A stretch of 38,394 nucleotides of DNA from a bacterium. GTDB taxonomy: Bacteria > Omnitrophota > Gorgyraeia > Duberdicusellales > 4484-171. Under the pieces are notes generated by a model. The model was given only the letters and a program-made list of their open reading frames with translations. It was not told the DNA's origin and ran no database searches. The number at the start of each line of letters is the position of its first letter. Position 1 is the first letter of the stretch. Positions 15,107 to 23,203 of the stretch are shown in pieces. The stretch is from the NCBI GenBank assembly GCA_021796115.1, contig JAJYOP010000018.1:1-38394 (forward strand), written 5' to 3'. Made by a program: the position numbers and the translations under genes.

Positions 15107-16321
15107 ATGTTAACATTTTCATATACCGTAAAAAATAAAGAAGGTAAAAGTTTAAAAGGAATAGTTGACGCCGAGTCTAAAGAAAAACTTGTCGAATATT
15201 TTCAAAAAGAAGGCTATATAATTTTTTCTCTCACCGAAACCAAAAAGAAAGCAAAAATTTCAAGAGGTGGCAGCGTAAAAGCAGATGACCTTGTCATTTT
15301 CTCCCGCCAGTTTACAACCCTGATCGAAAGCAGCATACCGGTAGTTGAATGTTTGGAAATACTTAAAAGCCAGGCAGAAAATAACTTATTCAAGGATACC
15401 CTAGGGCTTGTTTTGAAAGATGTTAGAGAGGGGGCGTCTTTATCAAGCGCTTTCGGCAAACACCCCAAAGTATTTCCGGAAATTTATATAAGTATGGTTG
15501 AGGCTGGAGAAGCTTCAGGAAGCCTGTCAGCAATTTTAGACAGGGTCTCGGTCTATCTTGAAAAATCGAGCGCCTTGAGAAAGAAAATAATCTCCTCGAT
15601 GTATTATCCCGTTGTTATTGTACTTATGGCAATAGCTATAACTACCTTTCTTATGCTCAAGGTAATTCCGACATTTAAAAATATCTTTGAAAGTTTGGGC
15701 GCGCAACTGCCTTTGCCTACGCAAATATTGATTAATATATCTGATTTTTTAAGCAAAAAACAAAATATAGCGATTATACTTGTAATTTTGGCCGGCACCG
15801 TATTCGCATTTTTTAAATATATAAGTACCGACAACGGAAAACGTCAATACCATAAAATATTAGTCAGGCTTCCGATAGTGGGCGATCTTATCAAAAAAAT
15901 TGCTATCGCAAGATTTGCCAGGACTTTTTCCACTTTGATTAAAAGCGGCGTGTCTATAATAAAATGCCTAGACATAGTAGGTAAAACTTCCGGAAACAAA
16001 GTAATCGAAGACGCTGTGGGCAAATCAAAAAAGTTTATTCAGGAAGGCCAGCCTATATCCGTTCCTCTTGAGGAAACAGGCATTTTCCCGCCGATGGTCG
16101 TAAAGATGATTTCCATCGGCGAGCGCAGCGGAAAATTAGAGGAAATGCTTTCAAAAATCGCTCAATTCTATGAAGAGCAGACAGATGCCATGGTGGCCGG
16201 GCTTGCAAGTTTAATCGAACCTTTAATCATTGTTTTTTTAGGGGTAATCGTCGGCGGCATTGTTATTTCACTCTTTTTACCGATTATAAAAATCACTCAA
16301 TACATTGGCAATGCGAAATAG
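15107..16321 (+). CDS. pilC: type IV pilus inner-membrane platform protein
   Basis: The 404-residue product has PilC/GspF architecture: an N-terminal cytoplasmic domain (FTYTVKNKEGK-like opening), then two repeated T2SF domains (about 68-190 and 270-392). Each begins with a conserved FARTFSTLIKSG-type block (here FSRQFTTLIESSIPVVECL and FARTFSTLIKSGVSIIKCL) and ends in a membrane helix. About three helices are expected. It is the inner-membrane docking platform on which PilB acts to add pilins. No Shine-Dalgarno is visible before ATG 15107, 15 nt after the palindrome. It is the only platform gene for two ATPases. Confidence 0.92.
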   Translation: MLTFSYTVKNKEGKSLKGIVDAESKEKLVEYFQKEGYIIFSLTETKKKAKISRGGSVKADDLVIFSRQFTTLIESSIPVVECLEILKSQAENNLFKDTLGLVLKDVREGASLSSAFGKHPKVFPEIYISMVEAGEASGSLSAILDRVSVYLEKSSALRKKIISSMYYPVVIVLMAIAITTFLMLKVIPTFKNIFESLGAQLPLPTQILINISDFLSKKQNIAIILVILAGTVFAFFKYISTDNGKRQYHKILVRLPIVGDLIKKIAIARFARTFSTLIKSGVSIIKCLDIVGKTSGNKVIEDAVGKSKKFIQEGQPISVPLEETGIFPPMVVKMISIGERSGKLEEMLSKIAQFYEEQTDAMVAGLASLIEPLIIVFLGVIVGGIVISLFLPIIKITQYIGNAK

Positions 16322-16383
16322 TATTTCCTGAAGCACCGGCCTAAAAACGTTTTCAATAGGCAGTTTTGTCCGGCAAAATAGAA

Positions 16384-16412
16384 TTGACTTCTGTTTTAGC
16401 ATATGTTATATT
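16384..16412 (+). promoter_or_regulatory. sigma70-type promoter of the first major pilin
   Basis: TTGACT (16384-16389) and TATATT (16407-16412) are 17 nt apart. The stretch TTTTAGCATATGTTATATT is matched by TTTTGGCGTATGCTATATT in the promoter of the next pilin (17068-17095), so the two look like duplicates. Transcription from here leaves a leader of about 118 nt. Confidence 0.75.
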
Positions 16413-16432
16413 TAAAACGAAGGACAGGGTTT

Positions 16433-16503
16433 ATCCGCAAGGGCGGATTAAGCCAAGGGGTAGCAGATTTATAGATTTGCCTTCATTTTTTATCTTCTGC
16501 TAC
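16433..16503 (+). promoter_or_regulatory. structured 5' leader of the first major pilin
   Basis: The leader contains the tight hairpin ATCCGC-AAGG-GCGGAT (16433-16448). A longer-range pairing of GTAGCAGA (16460-16467) with TCTGCTAC (16496-16503) is perfect over 8 bp. The Shine-Dalgarno AAGGAGGTGG (16522-16531) follows 18 nt later. There is no T-run, so it is not a plain terminator. It may stabilise an abundant mRNA or be a ligand-responsive element; I cannot match it to a known riboswitch class. Confidence 0.45.
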
Positions 16504-16537
16504 AAAATCTAAAGAAAAAACAAGGAGGTGGATTGTT

Positions 16538-16987
16538 ATGAAAAAGGGTTTTACACTTGTTGAAATCATGATTGTCGTCGCTATTATCGCCTTATTGGCC
16601 GCGGTTGCCATTCCCGGTTTATTGCGTTCCAGATTAACAGCCAACGAATCAAATGCGATTAGCACCTTAAAGTCCCTCGCTACTGCCGCAGAAACTTTCA
16701 GGGCGGCACAGACAAGCCCGGTATATCCGGCCACGTTGGTAAACCTTACTGGTGCAAATCCGCCATATGTGACAGGCTTTCCAGCCACTGCGGATAATGG
16801 TGCAAACAAAGCAGGTTATACTTACACAATAGTAGGAACTACCGATAGTTTCTATGCTTATGCTAACGCTGCTTCCAGTTCAACCGGAAGCCGTAACTTT
16901 TGCATAAATCAGACCGGCAGCATGTATGCTCAGGCCCAAGCTTCAGCTTACAGCGGCGATTGCTCAAGTGGAACATTACTGCAGTAA
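16538..16987 (+). CDS. pilA: major type IV pilin (tandem copy 1)
   Basis: The 149-residue prepilin has the canonical site MKKG|FTLVEIMIVVAII (Gly4, Phe+1, Glu+5), a long hydrophobic helix and IPGLLRSRLTANES, typical of small major pilins. The C-terminal disulfide loop is probably C122-C142. Three N-X-S/T sequons are present at N36 (NES), N69 (NLT) and N124 (NQT); the last two align with sequons in the next pilin. N36 lies in the N-terminal helix and may be buried. Its own sigma70 promoter, strong Shine-Dalgarno, structured leader and dedicated terminator suggest high, separate expression. An STT3 oligosaccharyltransferase gene lies 1.2 kb downstream. It is likely the main filament subunit. 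Confidence 0.9.
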   Translation: MKKGFTLVEIMIVVAIIALLAAVAIPGLLRSRLTANESNAISTLKSLATAAETFRAAQTSPVYPATLVNLTGANPPYVTGFPATADNGANKAGYTYTIVGTTDSFYAYANAASSSTGSRNFCINQTGSMYAQAQASAYSGDCSSGTLLQ

Positions 16988-17007
16988 AAAACATTTCTTA
17001 ACCATTC

Positions 17008-17044
17008 AAGAAGCGGTGGAGTAATCCACCGCTTCTTAATTTTC
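17008..17044 (+). terminator. strong rho-independent terminator after pilin copy 1
   Basis: AAGAAGCGGTGGA (17008-17020) pairs perfectly with TCCACCGCTTCTT (17025-17037) across a GTAA loop, a 13-bp stem, followed by TTAATTTT. It isolates the first pilin from the second. Confidence 0.9.
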
Positions 17045-17067
17045 GTAATCAAATAACCCAACCTGCA

Positions 17068-17095
17068 TTGACAAGATTTTGGCGTATGCTATATT
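17068..17095 (+). promoter_or_regulatory. sigma70-type promoter of the second major pilin
   Basis: A consensus TTGACA (17068-17073) is 16 nt from TATATT (17090-17095). The region TTTTGGCGTATGCTATATT closely matches the first pilin promoter at 16384-16412. Confidence 0.75.
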
Positions 17096-17125
17096 AAAAG
17101 CAGAAAAATATTGTCTTTATAATAA

Positions 17126-17575
17126 ATGCAAGCAATGCTAAAAAGATGTTTCACTCTGGTAGAGATTATGATTGTTGTCGCTATTATTACATTGCTTGCA
17201 GCTATCGGTATACCCGGATTATTGCGCTCGCGTTTAACCGGGAATGAGGCAACAGCAATCAGGGGGGTAAAATCTATTGCTACTGCCTGCGAGGTTTATA
17301 GAGCCGCTCAAATTTCCCCAATCTATCCAGCCACTCTGAATAATCTTACTAATGTCAGCCCTCCTTACATATCAAGTTTAGGCCCAGGGGATCCGGTTAC
17401 CAAGGCAGGTTATACTTATACCCTTACCGGGACAGAAAATTCCTTTTACGTAATTGCCAATCCAACTCAACCCGGCAGCACAGGGATTAGGTCGTTTTGC
17501 GTTAACGAAACCGGCAATTTATATTCCCAGACCTCATCCATGGCCGGCGGTTGCAGCGGCTCGGTATTAAATTGA
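17126..17575 (+). CDS. type IV pilin (tandem copy 2) with Cys at the -1 processing position
   Basis: Read from ATG 17126 this is 149 residues; ATG 17135 would give 146. It is a clear paralogue of copy 1: MLKRC|FTLVEIMIVVAII, IPGLLRSRLTGNEA, and a probable C125-C143 loop. Unusually, the residue before the cleavage site is Cys, where Gly is nearly invariant. Sequons occur at N73 (NLT), N76 (NVS, followed by Pro) and N127 (NET). N73 and N127 align with N69 and N124 of copy 1. No Shine-Dalgarno is clear before either ATG, unlike copies 1 and 3. It has its own promoter and reads through to copy 3, whose start is 30 nt after its stop. Confidence 0.85.
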   Translation: MQAMLKRCFTLVEIMIVVAIITLLAAIGIPGLLRSRLTGNEATAIRGVKSIATACEVYRAAQISPIYPATLNNLTNVSPPYISSLGPGDPVTKAGYTYTLTGTENSFYVIANPTQPGSTGIRSFCVNETGNLYSQTSSMAGGCSGSVLN

Positions 17576-17604
17576 AAATTTTCCTGCAAAGGAGGAATAA
17601 TAAA

Positions 17605-18054
17605 ATGAAAAAAGCCTTTACCCTCATAGAAATCATGATTGTTGTTGCGATTATTGCCTTGCTTGCGGTCATAGCTATCCCGAATTTATTAAGGTCACGT
17701 ATTTCAGCGCAAGAATCAGCCGCCGCCGCAGCAATGCATACAATAGTCAGCGGAGAAGTCCGGTATCGCGCAACACACCCCACCTATATTAGTTTAAGCG
17801 GCTTGGCTAGCGAAAATCCTCCTTATATAGATTCAAAACTGGGTTCTGGTGCAAGACAGGGTTATGTTTATACAATGTATAACCCGGACGCTTCGAAATT
17901 TTATGTAATCGCTACCCCTGAAGGAGTCGGCTAAGGCCATGCTTTTTACGTTGATGAAGATGGCGTATTGTCTCGTTCAGACAATACCACAATAACCTCT
18001 GTCAGCGGCCACGTTGACAATGGCTGTCCTGATGGTTTTCCCGAGGTTGAATAA
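17605..18054 (+). pseudogene. type IV pilin (tandem copy 3) interrupted by an in-frame TAA
   Basis: ATG 17605 follows AAAGGAGG (17588-17595) and gives MKKA|FTLIEIMIVVAII, with Ala at -1. The first frame ends at TAA 17932-17934 after 109 residues (ending TPEGVG). The same frame continues open as GHAFYVDEDGVLSRSDNTT... to a second TAA at 18052-18054. The combined length is 149 codons counting the stop, exactly the length of copies 1 and 2, and the continuation looks like a normal pilin C-terminus (a Cys in GHVDNGCPDGFPEVE). It also holds the only sequon of this copy (NTT). A single change such as TAC to TAA would explain it. Options are a nonsense mutation, an assembly or sequencing error, or a functional 109-residue short pilin. 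Confidence 0.75.
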
Positions 18055-18067
18055 ATTTATTCATAAA

Positions 18068-18139
18068 TTCAGGTACGGATAATAGTTTTCAAATACTTTT
18101 ATTCTGTAAATTAAACCGAAATTTATCCGGAATTATCCG
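18068..18139. repeat. intergenic dyad element, copy 2 (TTCAGGTACGGAT type)
   Basis: TTCAGGTACGGAT (18068-18080) is identical to 5235-5247. CGGATAAT (18076-18083) has a perfect inverted partner ATTATCCG (18132-18139). It fills the gap between the third pilin and the STT3 gene. Confidence 0.45.
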
Positions 18140-18164
18140 CCTTAAATTCCAGCGTCTCCTTACT

Positions 18165-18196
18165 TTACGATTGTATTTCCTACCCTCTATGATAAT
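18165..18196 (+). promoter_or_regulatory. possible promoter of the glycosylation locus
   Basis: A weak -35 (TTACGA, 18165-18170) lies 18 nt from TATGAT (18189-18194), which overlaps GATAAT (18191-18196). Transcription would start close to GTG 18201, giving a transcript with little or no leader. The -35 match is poor, so this is tentative. Confidence 0.35.
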
Positions 18197-18200
18197 ATAA

Positions 18201-20813
18201 GTGATATTTATGCTAAAGCATACCTGGATTAATCAAAGTTCTATTTCCTTCCAGCCATTTAAAAAAATAATTCCACTTTCGCTTTTTATTGTCGCTATTG
18301 GTATAAATATCTATTTCAGGCTTTTCCCCGCATATTTACCTGAACTAAAACAACAGGCTCAACTGGAAGCCGAAAACAAAACCATCCAAGAAATAGCGCA
18401 AAAAGTTGATGATGCTTATCCGGATTTTAATCCCTTGATAAAAAAGAAGATAATTTTCAAAATATTCGAAGAAGATAAACGAAAGAATCCCGAATTCAAA
18501 AAAGGAATTCAAGAAGAATACAAAAAATTAAAAAATCTTTACCAGGATGACCACGGCCAAACTTATATATTAGAGGTAGACGGTTATCAATGGATGCGCT
18601 ATGTGAAGAATATTCTTAAAAATGGCTACCCGGGCGACATTATCAAAAATGGAAACTCCTACGATGAATATATGCTTGCCCCCGTGGGGGTAGGCATCGT
18701 AAATAATCAGCTTTTTTTCTACGTAACCGCCTTTCTCTTCCATCTCACCGTATTTATTTTAAAAGGATTGTCTTTAACCAGCTTCCTTTTTTATCTTCCA
18801 CTTTTTTACTCTGTCGCGTTCCTCGTTTTGCTGTATTTATTAGTGAAATTTTACTTTTCCGATATTGCGGCTTTTTTCAGTGTTATCTTTGTTGGCCTGA
18901 ATAGTTTAATTCTACTTCGCACCAGTTGCGGCTGGTTTGACCAAGACAGCATTATACTAACGTTACCATTAATTATAATCTGGCTACTCAGTATATCGGT
19001 TAAAAACGGATACAACCTCAAGAAGCGCTTATATTATTCAATATTTGCATCTTTTGTTACGGGGTTGTATGCCGGCATATGGATAGGATACTGGTGGATT
19101 TTTGGTATATGTGCTGCCTCTTATTTTTACGCCATAATCAACGAATACTCTTTAGATAGAAAAGCATACAAAAAAATATTAATCTACGTATTTTCCGGTG
19201 CCGCATTTTTTATAGGTAGTATCATCATATGCAGTGTTTTTCTGAAAACCAACATGGTTAGAGATATCTTCATAATGTTGAAAGATGTTTTGCATTTAGG
19301 AGATTCACAGCAGGCATCGCTCTGGCCAGATACCTATTATACAGTAGGAGAGCTTATCAGGACAAATCCAAAACAGATAATGTGGAATTTAGGAGGCCCC
19401 GGCATTGTTATCTTTACGCTGGTGGGACTTTTAGTGGTTTATCTAAAGGAGAAGCGGTCTGAAAAGAAAGATTTTATCATGTTCATGATTTTCTGGATAT
19501 TTGCAATGTGTTTAGCTGCGGAGAAAAGTTTTCGATTCATAGCTTTCTTGGCAATACCCTTGGGGGTATTTTTCGGCATTTTTATAGAAACTATCTTTAA
19601 ATATCTTTTTGCCAAATTTCGCAACCAGCCCCGGTTATTATTGTCAACTTTAAGTTTATTTTCCGTTTTTATCTTATGGTCAGGCGGTGTGCTGATAGAT
19701 AATGCTTCTATGCAAGCAAAAACTTTCCGTCCTCTTATGAACGATAATTGGCAAAAGGCATTGGCCTATATCAAAAAAAATACCCCTCAAAACAGCATCA
19801 TTAACTCCTGGTGGGATTATGGAAATTTCTTTAAGACCATTTCCGACAGAAGAGTTATTTTTGATCCTCAATCGCAGAATAATAGCTTATCTTACTGGAT
19901 GGCAAATATTCTAGTCTCAGGCAATGAAAAGAGAATTATAAATACTTTACGAATGCTTAATAACACATCCTATACTCTCTTTAATGACATGCTTAAGGAG
20001 ATGAAAGACGATTTCAGATGCATAGTATTGCTTGAAAAAATATTAGACAGCAACGAAGAGGAAGCAGAAAAGATATTAGAAAAGCAGAATATTTCAGAGA
20101 AACTTAAAAAAGAAATAATGGAAGCCGTATTTTTAAAAGAGCCGGCTCCGGCATATTTTGTAGTCGACAAGACCATGCCAAACAAAATGTATAATATTTC
20201 ATTTTTGGGGAATTGGAGTTTTCCGAAAGTATATGTCATGAAACACCGCCAGCTTCCCAAAAATAAAATTATAGAAAATTTAGTAAAAATATTTGCCCTG
20301 CCGCAGGCAGAAGCGGAAAACATTTATAATGAAGTAACTCTTGCCGCAACCGAGGATGAAACGAATGAAGTGCTTTCAAAAAGATACAGTTTCAATGTTT
20401 TTACCAATAAGGGGGAAAAAGAAGGGAAATTTATATGTTTCGATAACGGGATTATCTTAGACCTTTCCGACTTTACCTCCTGCGTTTTTTCTTTAGACAA
20501 AGGGTATAAGGTATACAAAAATACATTTATTTATGATGGGGAAAATCTTTCTGCATATGAAAACAAAGGTACGGATTATAACGAGAGCGCCCTTTTCTTA
20601 AAAGATAAAAATACTTGGCAGGTGGTTAATTTGCCGAAAGAAATGATAAACAGCTTATTTACCAAGCTTTACTTTTTTAACGCCTCCGGGTTGAAATATT
20701 TCGAACCTTTCTATGCCGATGACAATGCCGGCATATACATATATAAAATAAAATGGCCAAAAAATAACCCGGTTGAATTACCCCCGAAGAAAGTGAAGAA
20801 GGTAATAAGATAA
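18201..20813 (+). CDS. STT3-family oligosaccharyltransferase (PglB/AglB-like)
   Basis: The 870-residue product has a multi-helix N-terminal membrane half and a soluble C-terminal half. The STT3 signature WWDYG is at about residues 537-541. A first-loop acidic motif, VDGYQWMRYVKN, has Asp at about 127, and a second, GWFDQDS, has D247 and D249; both fit the metal- and substrate-binding DxD elements of PglB/AglB. The enzyme transfers a glycan from a lipid carrier to Asn in N-X-S/T on the outer face of the membrane. The start is either GTG 18201 or ATG 18210; neither has a Shine-Dalgarno. It directly follows the pilins and opens a dense glycan-assembly cluster, so pilin glycosylation is the likely role. 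Confidence 0.88.
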   Translation: MIFMLKHTWINQSSISFQPFKKIIPLSLFIVAIGINIYFRLFPAYLPELKQQAQLEAENKTIQEIAQKVDDAYPDFNPLIKKKIIFKIFEEDKRKNPEFKKGIQEEYKKLKNLYQDDHGQTYILEVDGYQWMRYVKNILKNGYPGDIIKNGNSYDEYMLAPVGVGIVNNQLFFYVTAFLFHLTVFILKGLSLTSFLFYLPLFYSVAFLVLLYLLVKFYFSDIAAFFSVIFVGLNSLILLRTSCGWFDQDSIILTLPLIIIWLLSISVKNGYNLKKRLYYSIFASFVTGLYAGIWIGYWWIFGICAASYFYAIINEYSLDRKAYKKILIYVFSGAAFFIGSIIICSVFLKTNMVRDIFIMLKDVLHLGDSQQASLWPDTYYTVGELIRTNPKQIMWNLGGPGIVIFTLVGLLVVYLKEKRSEKKDFIMFMIFWIFAMCLAAEKSFRFIAFLAIPLGVFFGIFIETIFKYLFAKFRNQPRLLLSTLSLFSVFILWSGGVLIDNASMQAKTFRPLMNDNWQKALAYIKKNTPQNSIINSWWDYGNFFKTISDRRVIFDPQSQNNSLSYWMANILVSGNEKRIINTLRMLNNTSYTLFNDMLKEMKDDFRCIVLLEKILDSNEEEAEKILEKQNISEKLKKEIMEAVFLKEPAPAYFVVDKTMPNKMYNISFLGNWSFPKVYVMKHRQLPKNKIIENLVKIFALPQAEAENIYNEVTLAATEDETNEVLSKRYSFNVFTNKGEKEGKFICFDNGIILDLSDFTSCVFSLDKGYKVYKNTFIYDGENLSAYENKGTDYNESALFLKDKNTWQVVNLPKEMINSLFTKLYFFNASGLKYFEPFYADDNAGIYIYKIKWPKNNPVELPPKKVKKVIR

Positions 20814-20830
20814 ATTTTATTTATATAACT

Positions 20831-21991
20831 ATGGAAAATAAAATTGTTTCTGTGGTTTTGCCTTGTTTAAATGAAGAAGAAGGCATACGCATTTGCCTAG
20901 AAAAGATAAAAGACGTATTCCAAAAAGAAAATATTAACGGTGAAATTATCGTAGTGGATAATGGTTCAACCGATAAATCCGCCCAAATCGCCAAAGGTGC
21001 CGGCGCTAAGGTAATATTTCAACCCGTCCACGGCTACGGAGCAGCATATATTAAGGGTTTGGATGAAGCAAAAGGCGAATATATTGTCATCGCCGACGCA
21101 GATGACACCTATGATTTTTATCAGATTCCGCAATTTATTAAATTATTATCCGAGGGTTATGGTTTAGTTATGGGTAATAGATTTAAAGGCAATATGACGA
21201 AGGGAGCAATGACTTTCAGCCACAAATATATCGGTAATCCTATAATTACTTTTGTCTTTCGCATATTTTTTCATACCAAAATTTCCGATGTGCTTTGCGG
21301 TATACGCGCCTTTACCAAAGAAGCATATAGAAAAATGGATTTAAAATGTTTGGGGATGGAGTTTGGCACCGAAATGATTTTTGCCAGTTTGCAGCAAAAT
21401 TTAAAAATAACGGAAATCCCCGCCAATTATTTTCCGCGGAAAGGGCAGACAAAACTAAAATCATTTCAAGATGCCTGGCGCTACTTCAGGTTTATGCTGC
21501 TCTTTAGCCCGGATTGGTTATTTATTGTGCCGGGCTTAAGCTTATTTATTTTAGGTTTTGCGGCGCTAATTTTTTCCGGAACAAATAATTTCAATCTTTT
21601 CGGGCACAGATTCAATATTCACTCCATGGTATTTTTTACTTTTTTCCCATTATTAGGTTTCCAAATTCTTACCTTAGGCTTATTTGCAAAAACTTATAGC
21701 CAAATCGAGGGTTTTAGCAAAAAAAATAAATTTCTGCAAACATTTTATGAAAAATTTAATTTGGAAAAAGGATTATTGACCGGCTCCGGTATCCTGTTTT
21801 TAGGATTCTTTATAGGGTTGTATATCTTATCGAAATGGATAACTAAGGGTTTCGGCCCTTTAAATGAAATAAAACTTGCCTTGCTCAGCCTTATTTTTAT
21901 GACACTCGGAATTCAAACAATTTTTGCTTCTTTCTTCATAAGCCTTCTGGGGATAAAGAAGCAAAGCCATTTAACAATCAAAGATTTTTAA
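20831..21991 (+). CDS. GT2 glycosyltransferase, dolichyl-phosphate-sugar synthase type, with C-terminal membrane domain
   Basis: The 386-residue product has a GT-A fold typical of dolichol-phosphate mannosyl/glucosyltransferases: VVLPCLNEEEGI near the start, VVDNGSTDKS (41-50), and the catalytic DADD (89-92) in IADADDTYDF. A KISDVLCGIRAF-like block (DVLCGIRAFTKEAYR) and MEFGTEMIF follow. Three to four membrane helices occupy residues about 230-380. The family makes a polyprenyl-phosphate sugar donor from NDP-sugar on the cytoplasmic side. It starts 18 nt after the STT3 gene, so it probably supplies a lipid-linked donor for the same glycan. The sugar cannot be predicted. Confidence 0.85.
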   Translation: MENKIVSVVLPCLNEEEGIRICLEKIKDVFQKENINGEIIVVDNGSTDKSAQIAKGAGAKVIFQPVHGYGAAYIKGLDEAKGEYIVIADADDTYDFYQIPQFIKLLSEGYGLVMGNRFKGNMTKGAMTFSHKYIGNPIITFVFRIFFHTKISDVLCGIRAFTKEAYRKMDLKCLGMEFGTEMIFASLQQNLKITEIPANYFPRKGQTKLKSFQDAWRYFRFMLLFSPDWLFIVPGLSLFILGFAALIFSGTNNFNLFGHRFNIHSMVFFTFFPLLGFQILTLGLFAKTYSQIEGFSKKNKFLQTFYEKFNLEKGLLTGSGILFLGFFIGLYILSKWITKGFGPLNEIKLALLSLIFMTLGIQTIFASFFISLLGIKKQSHLTIKDF

Positions 21992-22000
21992 TCCTAATAA

Positions 22001-23161
22001 ATGAAAATAGCATATATCTATGATTTAATCTACCCTTTTACTAAAGGCGGGGCCGAATTAAGATTTTGGGAACTAGCAAAGAGGCTAGCCGCAAATGGCC
22101 ACGAGGTCCATATTATAGGAATGAAATTCTGGTCGGGAGAGTGCGTTATTAATAACGAAGGCGTATATCTTCACGGCATATGCAAACCCTTAGGTCTTTA
22201 TACTGAAAAAACCGGGCGCAGATCGATTTTAGAAGCGTTACATTTTACCTGGATGGCCTCATTTTTTTTATATAAGAATCATTACGACGTTATAGATGTT
22301 AATGCTTTCCCTTATCTACCGATTTTCCCGATAAGGATTATTTCAAGGCTAAAAAATATAGCTTTAGTTGTTACCTGGCAGGAAGTCTGGGGAGCTTACT
22401 GGATTAAATATTTAGGGTATATCAAAGGTTTTTTCGGCTACCTTATCGAAAGAGCGGCTATCGATATTTCCCCTTTAATTATTTTTCATGCTTCCTGTGT
22501 GGGGAAAGCTTTGCAGCGTTATGGCGCAAAGGAAAAAAATATCTGTTTTATCCCCGACGGCGCAGATATCAATCGTGTAAATAGCATAAATAATTATAAA
22601 GAATCAAGCGACATTATTTTTGTAGGAAGGCTTATCAAACATAAGAATGTCGGCTTGATTATCAATACCGTCCAAGTATTAAAAGAAAAAATACCGCATC
22701 TAAAATGTTTGATTATAGGCGGAGGGCCGGAACAAGAAAAATTAGTAGCGGATGCAAAAAATAAAGGGCTATTAAACAATATTATTTTTAAAGGAATCGT
22801 CGAAAATTATGATGATGTTTTAGCTTATCTTAAAGCATCGAAAATTTTTATTTTTCCATCCTCAAGAGAAGGTTTCGGGATAGCCGTCATAGAAGCTATG
22901 GCCTGCGGTTTACCGGTGGTCACCGTTAAGGAAAATTTGAATGCAGCCACAGAGCTGATAGAGGAGGGAAAAAATGGTTTCATCTGTTTGCCAAACCCTG
23001 ATAGCATTGCTGGAATAGTTATCTCCCTTCTTGCAAATGAGAAATTAAGGGGAGAAATGAGCGAAAACGCCAAGGCATTCGCACAAGCTTATAGTTGGGA
23101 TATTATTGCCCGGCAGAATGAAAAAATTTATCGCCGGGCTATCCAGAAAGAATCAAAATAA
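22001..23161 (+). CDS. GT4-family glycosyltransferase
   Basis: The 386-residue GT-B enzyme opens with IYPFTKGGAELRFWELAKRL, the usual GGxE acceptor-loop region, and has a second domain with VGRLIKHKNV (about 208-217). The catalytic EX7E motif is E290-E298 in REGFGIAVIEAMACG. Retaining GT4 enzymes add hexoses to lipid-linked glycans in the cytoplasm. It lies 10 nt after the GT2 gene. Donor and linkage are not predictable. Confidence 0.85.
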   Translation: MKIAYIYDLIYPFTKGGAELRFWELAKRLAANGHEVHIIGMKFWSGECVINNEGVYLHGICKPLGLYTEKTGRRSILEALHFTWMASFFLYKNHYDVIDVNAFPYLPIFPIRIISRLKNIALVVTWQEVWGAYWIKYLGYIKGFFGYLIERAAIDISPLIIFHASCVGKALQRYGAKEKNICFIPDGADINRVNSINNYKESSDIIFVGRLIKHKNVGLIINTVQVLKEKIPHLKCLIIGGGPEQEKLVADAKNKGLLNNIIFKGIVENYDDVLAYLKASKIFIFPSSREGFGIAVIEAMACGLPVVTVKENLNAATELIEEGKNGFICLPNPDSIAGIVISLLANEKLRGEMSENAKAFAQAYSWDIIARQNEKIYRRAIQKESK

Positions 23162-23203
23162 TTCTGCCTATCCGTTTATAAAGAGCGATTGGAAGTTTGA
23201 TTT

